The notes below the pieces were generated by a model. The model did not search any database. It had not been told where the DNA came from and worked only from the letters and a program-made list of their open reading frames with translations. From Eggerthella timonensis (lineage in GTDB: Bacteria; Actinomycetota; Coriobacteriia; Coriobacteriales; Eggerthellaceae), in assembly GCF_900184265.1 (NCBI RefSeq), contig NZ_FXXA01000002.1, forward strand, positions 310,001 to 374,000: a stretch of 64,000 bases of DNA, in the 5' to 3' direction. The translations under genes and the position numbers were made by a program. Below are positions 8,441-16,546 of this stretch, in pieces. The first letter of the stretch is position 1. Every line of letters starts with the position of its first letter.

Positions 8441-9299
8441 CATACTGAGAATGGATCTGTACCGGCTGATCCGCGGGAAATCGCTCTGGGTGTTCCTCGC
8501 TATCATCATAGGCATGGCCATCATCACGACCGGCTTGCTGCACTACACGACAAGCCCCGAGTTCCTGGAAGCGCTGGCAAACGGCACCGCCACGATGGGG
8601 GTGAGCGTCGGCCTCGGCGATCCCACGATGATTTCCGACGATTACTCCAGCGAGCTGACGGCCATGCAAGCGCTGTCCACCGGCGCGACGCAGTTGGCGT
8701 TCGTCGGCAACATCTTCATCAACGGCGGAGCTCTGGCCACCATGTTCGTCATCTTCATCTCCATATTCCTCGCATCCGAGTTCGAGAGCGGATTCAGCAA
8801 GAACGTGTTCACCGTGCAATCGAACCGGTTCGTGTTCCTCGGTGCGCGCATCATCGAGATCATCCTGCTCGCAGCCCTGTTCTCAACGACGGCCACGGTG
8901 GCGACGCTTGCAGCTGCGGCCGTTGTCGGGTTCGCCCTCGAAGCAGCTCCCGTGACCGACCTGCTCCTTTGGTTCGGGCTGTTGACGCTTACCCTTGCGG
9001 CATTCGGCATGGTGACCGGGCTGTTCGTATGGCTCACGCGCAAGATGGTGGTGGGCATCGTGGCTGGCTGCTGCTTCGCAGCAGGTCTGGTAGCCACTAT
9101 CGTCCAAGGCGTGCTGCTGCTGTTCCCGAATTTCGCCGACCTTGTCAACTACACGCTGTACACCTGCATGCATTCGTTGGGCCAGGGCCTCAATCTGGAC
9201 GGCGGCTTGAGCGCAGCGCACATCGCTGGCGTGGGAATCGTATTCATCGCGATTTCGACGGCGCTTTCGGCCGTCGCGCTCAAGAAGAAGGACATCTAG
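8433..9299 (+). CDS. ABC transporter permease (bacitracin/lantibiotic-type)
   Basis: A 288-residue membrane protein starting with GTG inside the end of the ATPase gene. It has six hydrophobic helices: one near residue 12-32, then a long external loop to about 88, then five further segments at about 92-115, 140-165, 175-200, 205-230 and 262-282. This fits the ABC-2/BcrB-LanE group. It partners the preceding ATPase. The next gene, a histidine kinase, starts 3 nt after its stop, so all three are one transcription unit. Confidence 0.87.
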   Translation: MVNILRMDLYRLIRGKSLWVFLAIIIGMAIITTGLLHYTTSPEFLEALANGTATMGVSVGLGDPTMISDDYSSELTAMQALSTGATQLAFVGNIFINGGALATMFVIFISIFLASEFESGFSKNVFTVQSNRFVFLGARIIEIILLAALFSTTATVATLAAAAVVGFALEAAPVTDLLLWFGLLTLTLAAFGMVTGLFVWLTRKMVVGIVAGCCFAAGLVATIVQGVLLLFPNFADLVNYTLYTCMHSLGQGLNLDGGLSAAHIAGVGIVFIAISTALSAVALKKKDI

Positions 9300-9302
9300 G
9301 CT

Positions 9303-10241
9303 ATGGCGGCCGCAGTCGCGCTGCTCGCGCTCGTCGTTGTCGTGCTGGCGATCCAGCTGGCGCGTTCGGAAATGGAGCTGCGCGCCATCGCGCGGTTCCT
9401 GGTGAATCGCGACACGTTGAGCAATACACGCGTTACCACGTCGGTGCACACGCGCGGGTTCACGCGACTGGGGCAGGCCATCAACCGTCAGATCGACCGG
9501 CACCAGGGCGAACGGATTGCGGCAGAGGAAAACAAGCGCGATGTGCGCCGCGGCCTCACGTACCTTTCGCACGACATCCGCACGCCCTTGGCCGGCGCGC
9601 AGGGCTACGCGCAGCTGCTGGCCTTAGAGGAAGACCCGGAGCTGCGCGCCCGCTACCTCGACGTCATCGCCCGCAGGCTTGACGACGTGAGCGGGCTGCT
9701 CGACCAGCTGTACGCATACGCCCAGGTGCAGGATCCGGACTACCGCGTGGAGCGCGAGCCCGTCAACGTCAGCCAGGTGCTCGCGGAATCCCTCGCCTCG
9801 CTGTACGCCCCGTTCAAAGAACGGGGCTGGGAGCCCTCCATCGAGCTTGCGGACGAACCGCTCGTTGCGCTCTCGCATGCAGACTCGCTCGGGCGCATCT
9901 TCCGCAACCTGGCCGTGAACGCATTGCGGTACGGCCGCGAAGCTCCCCGCATCGAGCAGGAGGGCGCCACCATCACGTTTTCCAACCGCGTGGCCGACCC
10001 TTCCAGCGTGGAGGCGGAGCGTCTGTTCGAGCGCTTCTACCAAGGCGACGCAGCACGCAGCGGGGAAGGAAGCGGCCTGGGGCTGGCCATCGTCGCCCAG
10101 CTGTCCCGCACGCTCGGCATCAAACCGGCCGCGCACCTCGAAAACGACCTGTTATCCATCTCGCTGGAATTCCCCCGCAGGTCATCGACGCCAGGCGGCG
10201 ATACGAAGGCTACGGCGCAGGGCGGTTCAGCGCCTTCCTGA
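9303..10241 (+). CDS. Sensor histidine kinase (intramembrane-sensing type)
   Basis: A 312-residue kinase with a single clear N-terminal membrane helix (residues about 3-20) and essentially no extracellular domain. The H-box SHDIRTPLAGAQGY lies near residues 89-102, followed by N-box NLAVNALRYG and G-box GEGSGLGLAIV. Kinases this small usually take their signal from a partner transporter, fitting the ABC pair immediately upstream. The cognate regulator is probably the one at 6703. The 3' end overlaps the convergent CPBP gene by 32 nt. Confidence 0.9.
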   Translation: MAAAVALLALVVVVLAIQLARSEMELRAIARFLVNRDTLSNTRVTTSVHTRGFTRLGQAINRQIDRHQGERIAAEENKRDVRRGLTYLSHDIRTPLAGAQGYAQLLALEEDPELRARYLDVIARRLDDVSGLLDQLYAYAQVQDPDYRVEREPVNVSQVLAESLASLYAPFKERGWEPSIELADEPLVALSHADSLGRIFRNLAVNALRYGREAPRIEQEGATITFSNRVADPSSVEAERLFERFYQGDAARSGEGSGLGLAIVAQLSRTLGIKPAAHLENDLLSISLEFPRRSSTPGGDTKATAQGGSAPS

Positions 10242-11031
10242 TGGCAACGCACGAAGGAGGAAGCAGCAGCACGACGGTGGCGGCCAGCACGACGAGGTCG
10301 AACAAGCTGCCGGTGACGTAGGTTTGCTGCATACCGCCGGACAACAGCTGGGGACCGGTATAGAGCAGGTTGAACGCCGCGTGCAGAACGGCGAGCGTCC
10401 ACAGGTTGCGCGTCCTGTAATACATCGCAGCCATGAACAGGCCGAACAGGGCCGCTTGCAGGGGCTTGAGCACCACCTGCGCGACGGCGGCGAGATCGAC
10501 GGCGGCCGAGACCTCGCCCAACGACACATGCAGCACGCCGAACAGCGCAGCCGACACGAGCGCTGCGCGCAATGCGCCGCGACGACCCCCTCCCAATGCC
10601 GGCACGAGCGCATCGAGCGCCAACACGCGAAACAGCCCTTCCTCAAACACACCGGTAACCAGGCACAACGCCATCACCTGCACCACGTGGATCGGCGCGA
10701 CGTCCAACGCCGCATCCTGCGACAGCGCGAAGAAGGACGCGATGCCGCCTGCCAACCCGACGGCCAGCACGTACGCCGCCCACGAGCCCAGTCCACCCGC
10801 AACGCCAAAGCGGGGCGCGCGCAGCACGCGCGGGTTCGACACGCCGACCGCGACGAGCGCGACCGCGGCCAGCATCGCCCCCTGCACGATCGAGTCGCCC
10901 AGCGTGTCGCCCGGCACCAGCGAGAAGCATGCCGCCGACGCGACGAGGGCCGCGACGAACACGGCAGCGCGATGGCTCCGCGCGCGCCCCTCGCCCGCCT
11001 CAAGCTTCGTCATGGAATTCGTGCGCGTCAC
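10210..11031 (-). CDS. CPBP-family intramembrane metalloprotease-like protein
   Basis: A 273-residue protein with about eight hydrophobic helices and the CPBP/Abi signature: EEGLFR near residues 145-150, FGVLH near 180, and HAAFN near 237-241. These residues form the putative zinc-glutamate site of CAAX-processing/bacteriocin-processing proteases. Members often act in bacteriocin immunity, which fits the adjacent antibiotic-type ABC module, although it lies on the opposite strand. The GTG at 11031 follows GATGAGGCGG; an ATG at 11013 is an alternative start. The 3' ends of this gene and the histidine kinase overlap. Confidence 0.85.
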   Translation of the reverse strand: MTRTNSMTKLEAGEGRARSHRAAVFVAALVASAACFSLVPGDTLGDSIVQGAMLAAVALVAVGVSNPRVLRAPRFGVAGGLGSWAAYVLAVGLAGGIASFFALSQDAALDVAPIHVVQVMALCLVTGVFEEGLFRVLALDALVPALGGGRRGALRAALVSAALFGVLHVSLGEVSAAVDLAAVAQVVLKPLQAALFGLFMAAMYYRTRNLWTLAVLHAAFNLLYTGPQLLSGGMQQTYVTGSLFDLVVLAATVVLLLPPSCVAIRKALNRPAP

Positions 11032-11090
11032 GCCGCCTCATCGCCCTTCGTCATCGAGTGCATCGTATGCAGGCAGTATACTGGAACGCC

Positions 11091-11855
11091 ATGAGCACAC
11101 CGTCGAGCATATTAGCAGCCGCGCCGTCCGCTATGCCGCGTCGGGGAGTTTCGTCGTTCACGCTTAAAGTCGTTGCCATCGTCGGCATGACGTTCAACCA
11201 CTTCTGTTACATTTTCTTCCCCTACCTGCCCACCGAAGCGCTGTGCGTGTTGTTCGGCTTCGGCGGGCTCACCTTCCCTATCATGGCGTTTCTGCTGGTG
11301 GAAGGCTATCATCACACCTCGAACATCAAGCGCTACGCGTCGCGGCTGTTCGTGTTCGCGCTCGTCTCGCAGGTGCCGTACGGGCTGTTCCTGGCTCCTA
11401 CCACGCTGAACGTGCTGTTCACCCTGCTCATCGGACTGGGCGTCCTCTACCTCTACGACCACATGGAACATCGCGCGGGATTCTGGCTGGCCGCAGCCGC
11501 CCTCACGGCGATCAGCGCGCTTTGCGACTGGGGGATCCTCGGGCCGCTCATGATTCTCATGATGCGCGCGATCGACGACCGCCGCCAGCGCGTGATCCTG
11601 CCGCTGCTCGTGCCCATTCTGGGAAACGGCCTGCCCGCGCTGTCCGATTTCCTGGCATCATTCGACGCGACGCTGTTGCCGTTCGTGCTGTATCCGCTGG
11701 TGGGATGCACCGCCACCATCCCCCTGCTGCTCGCCTACAACGGCTCGCGCGGCCGCCCCATGAAGTGGCTGTTTTACGCGTACTACCCCGCGCACATCCT
11801 CGTGCTGGGCTTGGCGAAGGGGTTGCTGCTGGGCGATTGGGGACTGGGGTTCTAA
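11091..11855 (+). CDS. TraX-family membrane protein
   Basis: A 254-residue polytopic protein with about eight helices and the TraX pattern: KVVAIVGMTFNH at about 25-36, GRLTFPIMAF-like GGLTFPIMAFLLVEGYHHT, and a C-terminal YAYYPAHILVLGL. Conjugative TraX acetylates pilin; chromosomal homologues are probably acyltransferases acting on envelope components. There are no conjugation genes nearby. TATACT lies 8 nt before the ATG at 11091, supporting this start over longer upstream frames and suggesting a leaderless mRNA. A GC-rich hairpin after the stop (about 11862-11899) may serve as a terminator towards the convergent LCP gene. Confidence 0.9.
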   Translation: MSTPSSILAAAPSAMPRRGVSSFTLKVVAIVGMTFNHFCYIFFPYLPTEALCVLFGFGGLTFPIMAFLLVEGYHHTSNIKRYASRLFVFALVSQVPYGLFLAPTTLNVLFTLLIGLGVLYLYDHMEHRAGFWLAAAALTAISALCDWGILGPLMILMMRAIDDRRQRVILPLLVPILGNGLPALSDFLASFDATLLPFVLYPLVGCTATIPLLLAYNGSRGRPMKWLFYAYYPAHILVLGLAKGLLLGDWGLGF

Positions 11856-11915
11856 CCCTTTCGGCGCGAGGCCTGCGGAAGAAGGCGCGCGCCTCGTCGC
11901 ACCTAAAAGGAAGCG

Positions 11916-13388
11916 CTACTTCCAGTCGCTTCCCAGCACTACGAGGAAATCGCTTTCGAACAGGTAGGATCCGTCGTTCGCCATCGCCTTGCCCACGCCG
12001 AGGGCTTCCGCGATCTCCTTCGCCTGCGACGCCTTGCTGTCATCGTCGTAGATGACGAGCGTTTTGGCATAGTCGAAGCTGTCGGCGTTACCCGACTCCA
12101 CCGTGTAGCCCAGCTCCTCGATGCGCGCGGAGGCTTCGGTGCCCGCTCCGGTGATGCCGTTGCCGTTGCGCACGGCCACGTTGCCCGAATGCTTCGGCTT
12201 CTTCTGCGTGCCGTCCTCGTTCGTGCTCGAATGCGTCTCGCCGCTGCCGGTGGTGGCCAGCACCGTGTTCGACTGCTCGTCGACGATGTCTTCGTCGGTT
12301 GGCGGAAGGCCCTGGTCGACGCGGGTCATCATCTTCTTCCACTCTTCGACGTTGTTGATTTCGTACCACACATCGTTGATGTATTCGGAGGTCGTGGGCT
12401 CCATGGCCGAGTAGATGTCGGTGGACGGATCGAGCCCCTGCATCGTCTGCGCGAGACCGATGATGTCGGTGATCTCGAGGTCGGTGGTCACGTACTGGGA
12501 CAGCGCTTGCACGGTGGACGCCATCGTGGCCACGTCGGCCGCGAGGATCTTCTTCGCGATGGCCGACAGCACGAGGCGCTGGTTCGCGGCGCGGTACGAG
12601 TCGCCGTCGCCGTACTCGTCGTAGGCGTGGCGCGAGCGGCACAGGATGAGCGCCTGGTCGCCGCTCAGGGTTTGCAGGCCCGCATCCAGGTGGCCGCCGG
12701 CATCGGCGTCGTCGATCTCCATCGGCACATCCACCTCGACGCCGCCGAGCGCGTCCACGATGTCCTTGAAACCGTCGAAGTTGATTTCCGCATAATGCGA
12801 GATGGGAACGCCGGCCAGCTTCGACACGGTGTTCACCGTGAGCGCCGCCCCGCCGATGGCGTGCGCGGCGTTCAGCTTGTTCTGGCCGTACTCGCCCATG
12901 TCGACGAGCGTGTCGCGGTGGATGGACACCATGGTGGCCTTCTTGTTCACCGGGTCGATGCGCGTGAGGATGATGCTGTCGCTGCGGAACTGGTCGCCCG
13001 CGAACTCCTGGGACGCTTCGCGGTCGTTCGAGCCGTCCGTGCCCATGAGCAGGATGTAGAACGGCTCGTTGGCCAGGTCGGTTTCCACGAGCGCGTCGCG
13101 CAATTCGGCGCTGACGCCGTCATGCAGGTTGCCCGAGAGGATGTTGTAGTACGCGAACGCGGCTCCGGCTCCGCCCAGTACCAGCACGCCAACCACGGCA
13201 AGCGCGATGGCGAGGGTGCGGCGGCGTTTGCGGGAGCGCGTGCGCTCGTAGTCGCCGCGCGACACGCGGCGCGGCGTGGGCGTGGGCTCGCCCTGAACGC
13301 TCGGACGACGGCCCGGCTCGGCCTGACGAGAACGGGATCGGAAAGAGGGACGCGCAGAGCGCGTCTGTGGGCTGCGTTTATTGTCCAT
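11916..13388 (-). CDS. LytR-CpsA-Psr (LCP) family cell-wall ligase with LytR_C domain
   Basis: A 490-residue membrane protein that would attach glycopolymers to peptidoglycan. A basic, disordered cytoplasmic tail of about 60 residues is followed by one helix (LAIALAVVGVLVLGGAGAAF). The extracellular LCP domain has SIILTRIDP, MVSIHRDTLV and LILCRSRHAYDEYGDGDSYRAANQ, which carry the conserved Arg/Asp residues. A C-terminal LytR_C domain follows (VAVRNGNGITGAGTEASARIEELGY). The ATG at 13388 is chosen because CAGAAT lies 6 nt upstream and the longer frame runs into a repeat. It is isolated from the next gene by about 700 nt of repeats. Confidence 0.93.
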   Translation of the reverse strand: MDNKRSPQTRSARPSFRSRSRQAEPGRRPSVQGEPTPTPRRVSRGDYERTRSRKRRRTLAIALAVVGVLVLGGAGAAFAYYNILSGNLHDGVSAELRDALVETDLANEPFYILLMGTDGSNDREASQEFAGDQFRSDSIILTRIDPVNKKATMVSIHRDTLVDMGEYGQNKLNAAHAIGGAALTVNTVSKLAGVPISHYAEINFDGFKDIVDALGGVEVDVPMEIDDADAGGHLDAGLQTLSGDQALILCRSRHAYDEYGDGDSYRAANQRLVLSAIAKKILAADVATMASTVQALSQYVTTDLEITDIIGLAQTMQGLDPSTDIYSAMEPTTSEYINDVWYEINNVEEWKKMMTRVDQGLPPTDEDIVDEQSNTVLATTGSGETHSSTNEDGTQKKPKHSGNVAVRNGNGITGAGTEASARIEELGYTVESGNADSFDYAKTLVIYDDDSKASQAKEIAEALGVGKAMANDGSYLFESDFLVVLGSDWK

Positions 13389-13523
13389 GGCGTCATTCTG
13401 GCGGCAGCGCTCCACAGGCGCAACCGCCTCCACTCGTTTCCTAGGAAAAGCCCACAGGGCCAGAAGGTGCGAGAACCGCGCGAGACACGCCCCGGCGCCG
13501 ATTCCGAGGCGGCAGCCGGCGGC

Positions 13524-13647
13524 CATAGCACAAAATCGCAGATATGAACGATTTTTCGCCAGTTGAGAAACTGCCGACCTGGGGTTTCTCAGAATTGCGT
13601 GCGAAAATGCTCCCGAAAATCGTTCATATCTGCGATTTTGTGCTATG
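13524..13647. repeat. Long inverted-repeat element with 32-bp perfect arms (copy 2)
   Basis: The arms 13524-13555 and 13616-13647 are perfectly complementary over 32 bp (AGCACAAAATCGCAGATATG is part of the left arm). The 60-nt interior holds a second small hairpin (GAGAAAC/GTTTCTC) and the shared core GACCTGGGGTTTCT at 13576-13589. The interior is noncoding. Confidence 0.85.
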
Positions 13648-13687
13648 CGTTTGCCCGGGACGACGCGTGCGAATTCGACCGCGCCCT

Positions 13688-13807
13688 GTCATCCTGAGCG
13701 GAGCGCCGCAGCCGCGGTGTCGAGGGATCCCGTGCGGCGCCAGCCGTGACGTTTCCCGCTGGAGCCGCACGGGATCCCTCGACTCGCTTGCGCTCGCTCA
13801 GGATGAC
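13688..13807. repeat. Interrupted palindrome with CATCCTGAGCG ends
   Basis: The outer arms GTCATCCTGAGCG (13688-13700) and its complement (13795-13807) enclose 19-bp inner arms at 13720-13738 and 13764-13782. This resembles the CATCCTGAGCG/GAAGGATC extragenic repeats found in many genomes. A fragmentary relative occurs near 25541-25585. Confidence 0.8.
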
Positions 13808-13867
13808 AAGCCGGCCGCCGTGCTCGTCCAGACGACCCGCCGCGACACGCAAAATGCCGAGTTCTAA

Positions 13868-14011
13868 GCAATTTTTTCGTTTTGCGAACGCTTCAGCCCC
13901 TTTTAAAGCCTCGAACGCATTCGCCCATCTTCACGACCTGGGGTTTTCGCAAATAGGCCTCTCGCAAATGTCGTTTTCGAGGGGCTGGGGTTCGCAAAAC
14001 GAAAAAATTGC
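13868..14011. repeat. Long inverted-repeat element with 21-bp arms (copy 3)
   Basis: The arms 13868-13888 and 13991-14011 are perfectly complementary (GCAATTTTTTCGTTTTGCG is part of the arm). A second nested pair CAGCCCC/GGGGCTG lies just inside. The shared core GACCTGGGGTTTTC is at 13935-13948. Noncoding. Confidence 0.82.
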
Positions 14012-14086
14012 ATGCTTCGAGCCGATTCGCATGCCGGGACTTCATCCGGCACGCGAATTCGCATCGTAGCATGCACGGACTTCGCG

Positions 14087-16306
14087 TTACGCCCGCACAC
14101 CCAGCTTCTTGGTCATCGCATCGTTCGCATCCTGTTCGACCGCATCGTCGAGCGGCTCGAGGCGGATGGCCGGCTGGCCCGTCCGCGCGGCGAGACGGTC
14201 GAGGGCACGCGCGAGCAAATCGTCTGCGACTTCGGGGTTCTTCGCCAGCAGCGGCCCATGCAGATACGTGCCCACGACGTTCTTGTAGCGCACGCCGTCC
14301 TGCTTGTCGGCGTCGTTGTTGCCGTGGCCGGTCGCAGACGCCACGGAACCGAACGGCTCGACGCCGGCACCGAGGTGCGTGCGGCCCGCGTGGTTCTCGT
14401 AGCCGACGACCGGACGCTTCGCCAGCGGCGACGTTAGCACGATGTTGTCGATGAGACGGTCGCCGGAACCGCCCGACGCGCGCTCGGTGGTCATGTCGAC
14501 GATGCCGAGGCCCTTCACCACCTCGTCGCCCAGCAGCCATTCGTGGCCGAGGATCTGGTAGCCGCCGCAGATGGCCAGCAGCACGCCGCCATCCTCCACG
14601 TAGGCGCGCAACTGGTCGCGCATGCCCATGAGCTCGTCCGACGCGAGCCGCTGCTCGCGATCGGGACCGCCGCCCAGCATGACGAGGTCGACGCCGGAAA
14701 GATCGACGGCCTCGCCGTGGTTGACGCGCTTGACCTCCACGGGGATGCCGCGCCAACGAAGGCGCTGCTCGAGGATGCGCACGTTTCCGCCGTCGCCGTA
14801 CAGGTTGAGCAGGTCGGGGAAGAGGTGCGCAATCGTAAGGGAAGGAGCGCTCGCAGGTGCGGCCTGACGCTCGGCGCCCGACGACGAACGGGCAGGGGCG
14901 TCCGCGGGCGCGGATGCGGGTTGATCGCTCCCTGCATCGCCCGCCGCACCACGGGAGGCCGCGTCCCCCTCAGCGCGAGCGGTCAACACCGCGTGAACAG
15001 GGGGCAAGGCGGTGTAGTTCGCGATCAGGTAGGCGTTCTCCTCGGTCGGCAGGTTCGCGATGCGCTCCAGCAAGTCGTCCGCATCCGCAACCACTTGGGC
15101 GTCGATGCCGGCGTACTTCAAACGCACCTGCATGTCGTTCGCGCGGATGCCGCCCGCGAACACGGTGAGGTCGGCCGGATCGTCCGCCAGCTCTTCGAAG
15201 TCGATATCCCACAGCCACGACACGTCGCGGCCGTCGCCCTCTTTGTCGTTCACGAAGAAGGCCACTACTTTATTACGGGGATCCTGCGCGACGATCTTGA
15301 GGTTCTGATTGAACCCGGTGGGGTTCTTCGCGAGGTTCAGCAGCACGCGCCGGCCCGCGATGCCGAACGTCTGCAGGCGCCCATTCTGCGGGTCGAAAGC
15401 GTCGATGGCTTTCTGCAGCGAAGGCAGCGGGCATCCGGCGAGGTCGGCCGCAGCCGCCGTTGCCAGCAGGTTGTACACCATGTACGCGCCCGTGTACGGC
15501 GCGTTGATCGACCCCGCAGCCTCCTCATCGCTTCCCTTCCGCACGGAAAACGACAGCCCGTCGAGCCCCAGCTGCACGTCCTCGGCGGCATAATCGAGCG
15601 CGGGACGCGCGAACCCGCAGGTGGGACATGAGAACGCGCCCAGTTGCCCGTACTGGCGATACGCGTACTCCAACATGGAGGAGCAACGCTGGCACATCTG
15701 CGCATCAGCCACCGAGTTCTGCGGCAGCCCCAGATCTTCGTTCACGCCGAACGCGATCGAGCGATTCGCCGCGCGCTCGGCGATGCGGGCGCACAGCGGG
15801 TCGTCGGCGTTGTACACCAGCACGGTGTTCGGCGACTTCTCCAGCGCGCCCACGATGCTGTCCTGGATACGGTCGATCTCGCCCACGCGGTCCAGCTGAT
15901 CGCGGAACAGGTTGAGCAGCACCACGTACGTAGCCTGCAGCTGGGGCAGGATCTTCGCCAACCACAGCTCGTCGCACTCGAACACGCCCCAATCCGACGG
16001 GCCCGCGTGCAACAGAGACGTGGCCACGCCCGAGTCGAGGTTCGCGCCGGTGCGGTTGCACACCACGCGGTTGCCGGCCAGCTCGAGCGCGTCGGCCAGC
16101 AGGTTCGTCACCGTGGTCTTGCCGTTCGTGCCCACCACGCACACCGAGCCGCGTTCCAACTTCGGCGCGAGGTCGGCAATGAGGCGCGGATCGAGGTACA
16201 GCGCGATTTTGCCCGGAAAGTTCGCGGCGGGACGGCGGAACACGTTCTTGAGGCCCCACGTAGAAACGGCGCTGACGGCGCGAGCGCCGGCGAACTGCAA
16301 ACCCAT
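14087..16306 (-). CDS. MurT-GatD fusion: lipid II isoglutaminyl synthase
   Basis: A single 739-residue chain that should amidate the D-Glu of lipid II using glutamine. Residues 1-445 are a MurT-type Mur ligase: P-loop GTNGKTT (59-65), a four-Cys zinc ribbon (C205, C208, C227, C230) and the C-terminal MurT domain (NLAKNPTGFNQNL). An Ala/Pro/Ser linker covers about 446-488. Residues 489-739 are a GatD-type amidotransferase with nucleophile C580 (LLAICGGYQILG) and His683 (GTYLHGPLL). In well-studied species MurT and GatD are separate, adjacent proteins. The fusion frame is continuous with no slippery site at the junction. A -10 TATACT (complement of 16336-16341) lies about 30 nt upstream of the start. 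Confidence 0.93.
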   Translation of the reverse strand: MGLQFAGARAVSAVSTWGLKNVFRRPAANFPGKIALYLDPRLIADLAPKLERGSVCVVGTNGKTTVTNLLADALELAGNRVVCNRTGANLDSGVATSLLHAGPSDWGVFECDELWLAKILPQLQATYVVLLNLFRDQLDRVGEIDRIQDSIVGALEKSPNTVLVYNADDPLCARIAERAANRSIAFGVNEDLGLPQNSVADAQMCQRCSSMLEYAYRQYGQLGAFSCPTCGFARPALDYAAEDVQLGLDGLSFSVRKGSDEEAAGSINAPYTGAYMVYNLLATAAAADLAGCPLPSLQKAIDAFDPQNGRLQTFGIAGRRVLLNLAKNPTGFNQNLKIVAQDPRNKVVAFFVNDKEGDGRDVSWLWDIDFEELADDPADLTVFAGGIRANDMQVRLKYAGIDAQVVADADDLLERIANLPTEENAYLIANYTALPPVHAVLTARAEGDAASRGAAGDAGSDQPASAPADAPARSSSGAERQAAPASAPSLTIAHLFPDLLNLYGDGGNVRILEQRLRWRGIPVEVKRVNHGEAVDLSGVDLVMLGGGPDREQRLASDELMGMRDQLRAYVEDGGVLLAICGGYQILGHEWLLGDEVVKGLGIVDMTTERASGGSGDRLIDNIVLTSPLAKRPVVGYENHAGRTHLGAGVEPFGSVASATGHGNNDADKQDGVRYKNVVGTYLHGPLLAKNPEVADDLLARALDRLAARTGQPAIRLEPLDDAVEQDANDAMTKKLGVRA

Positions 16307-16546
16307 AGGTCATTCCTTTCGATCACGTTGCGTTCAGTATAGTGGTTCGACCGTTCAACGCGCGTCGCCCCGGTACGCACCGACACCTGCCCTCCATACA
16401 AATTTCAGGACGTTCAACGAGAGGTAGAGACACGGAATTGTTTACCCAACGGTTATTTGATAGACGCATACTGGTAGGGTATGTTGGATAGAGCGACCGC
16501 ATATGCGGCGCGCGATTGAAGGCCACGCGCCTTTTGAGGACGGAGT

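Larger units (their letters stand above)
13389..14086. other. Intergenic region packed with three long inverted-repeat elements
   Basis: A 698-nt gap between two minus-strand envelope genes. It contains three consecutive elements at 13524-13647, 13688-13807 and 13868-14011 and no supportable gene. The outer two share the internal GACCTGGGG motif. Confidence 0.8.

Noticed and set aside
6703-10241. Complete lantibiotic biosynthesis cluster
   Set aside because: No precursor peptide, dehydratase, cyclase or leader peptidase gene is present; only immunity/sensing-type genes are seen.
12189-13547. Plus-strand open frame of 452 codons
   Set aside because: It is antisense to the LCP gene, which has all family motifs.
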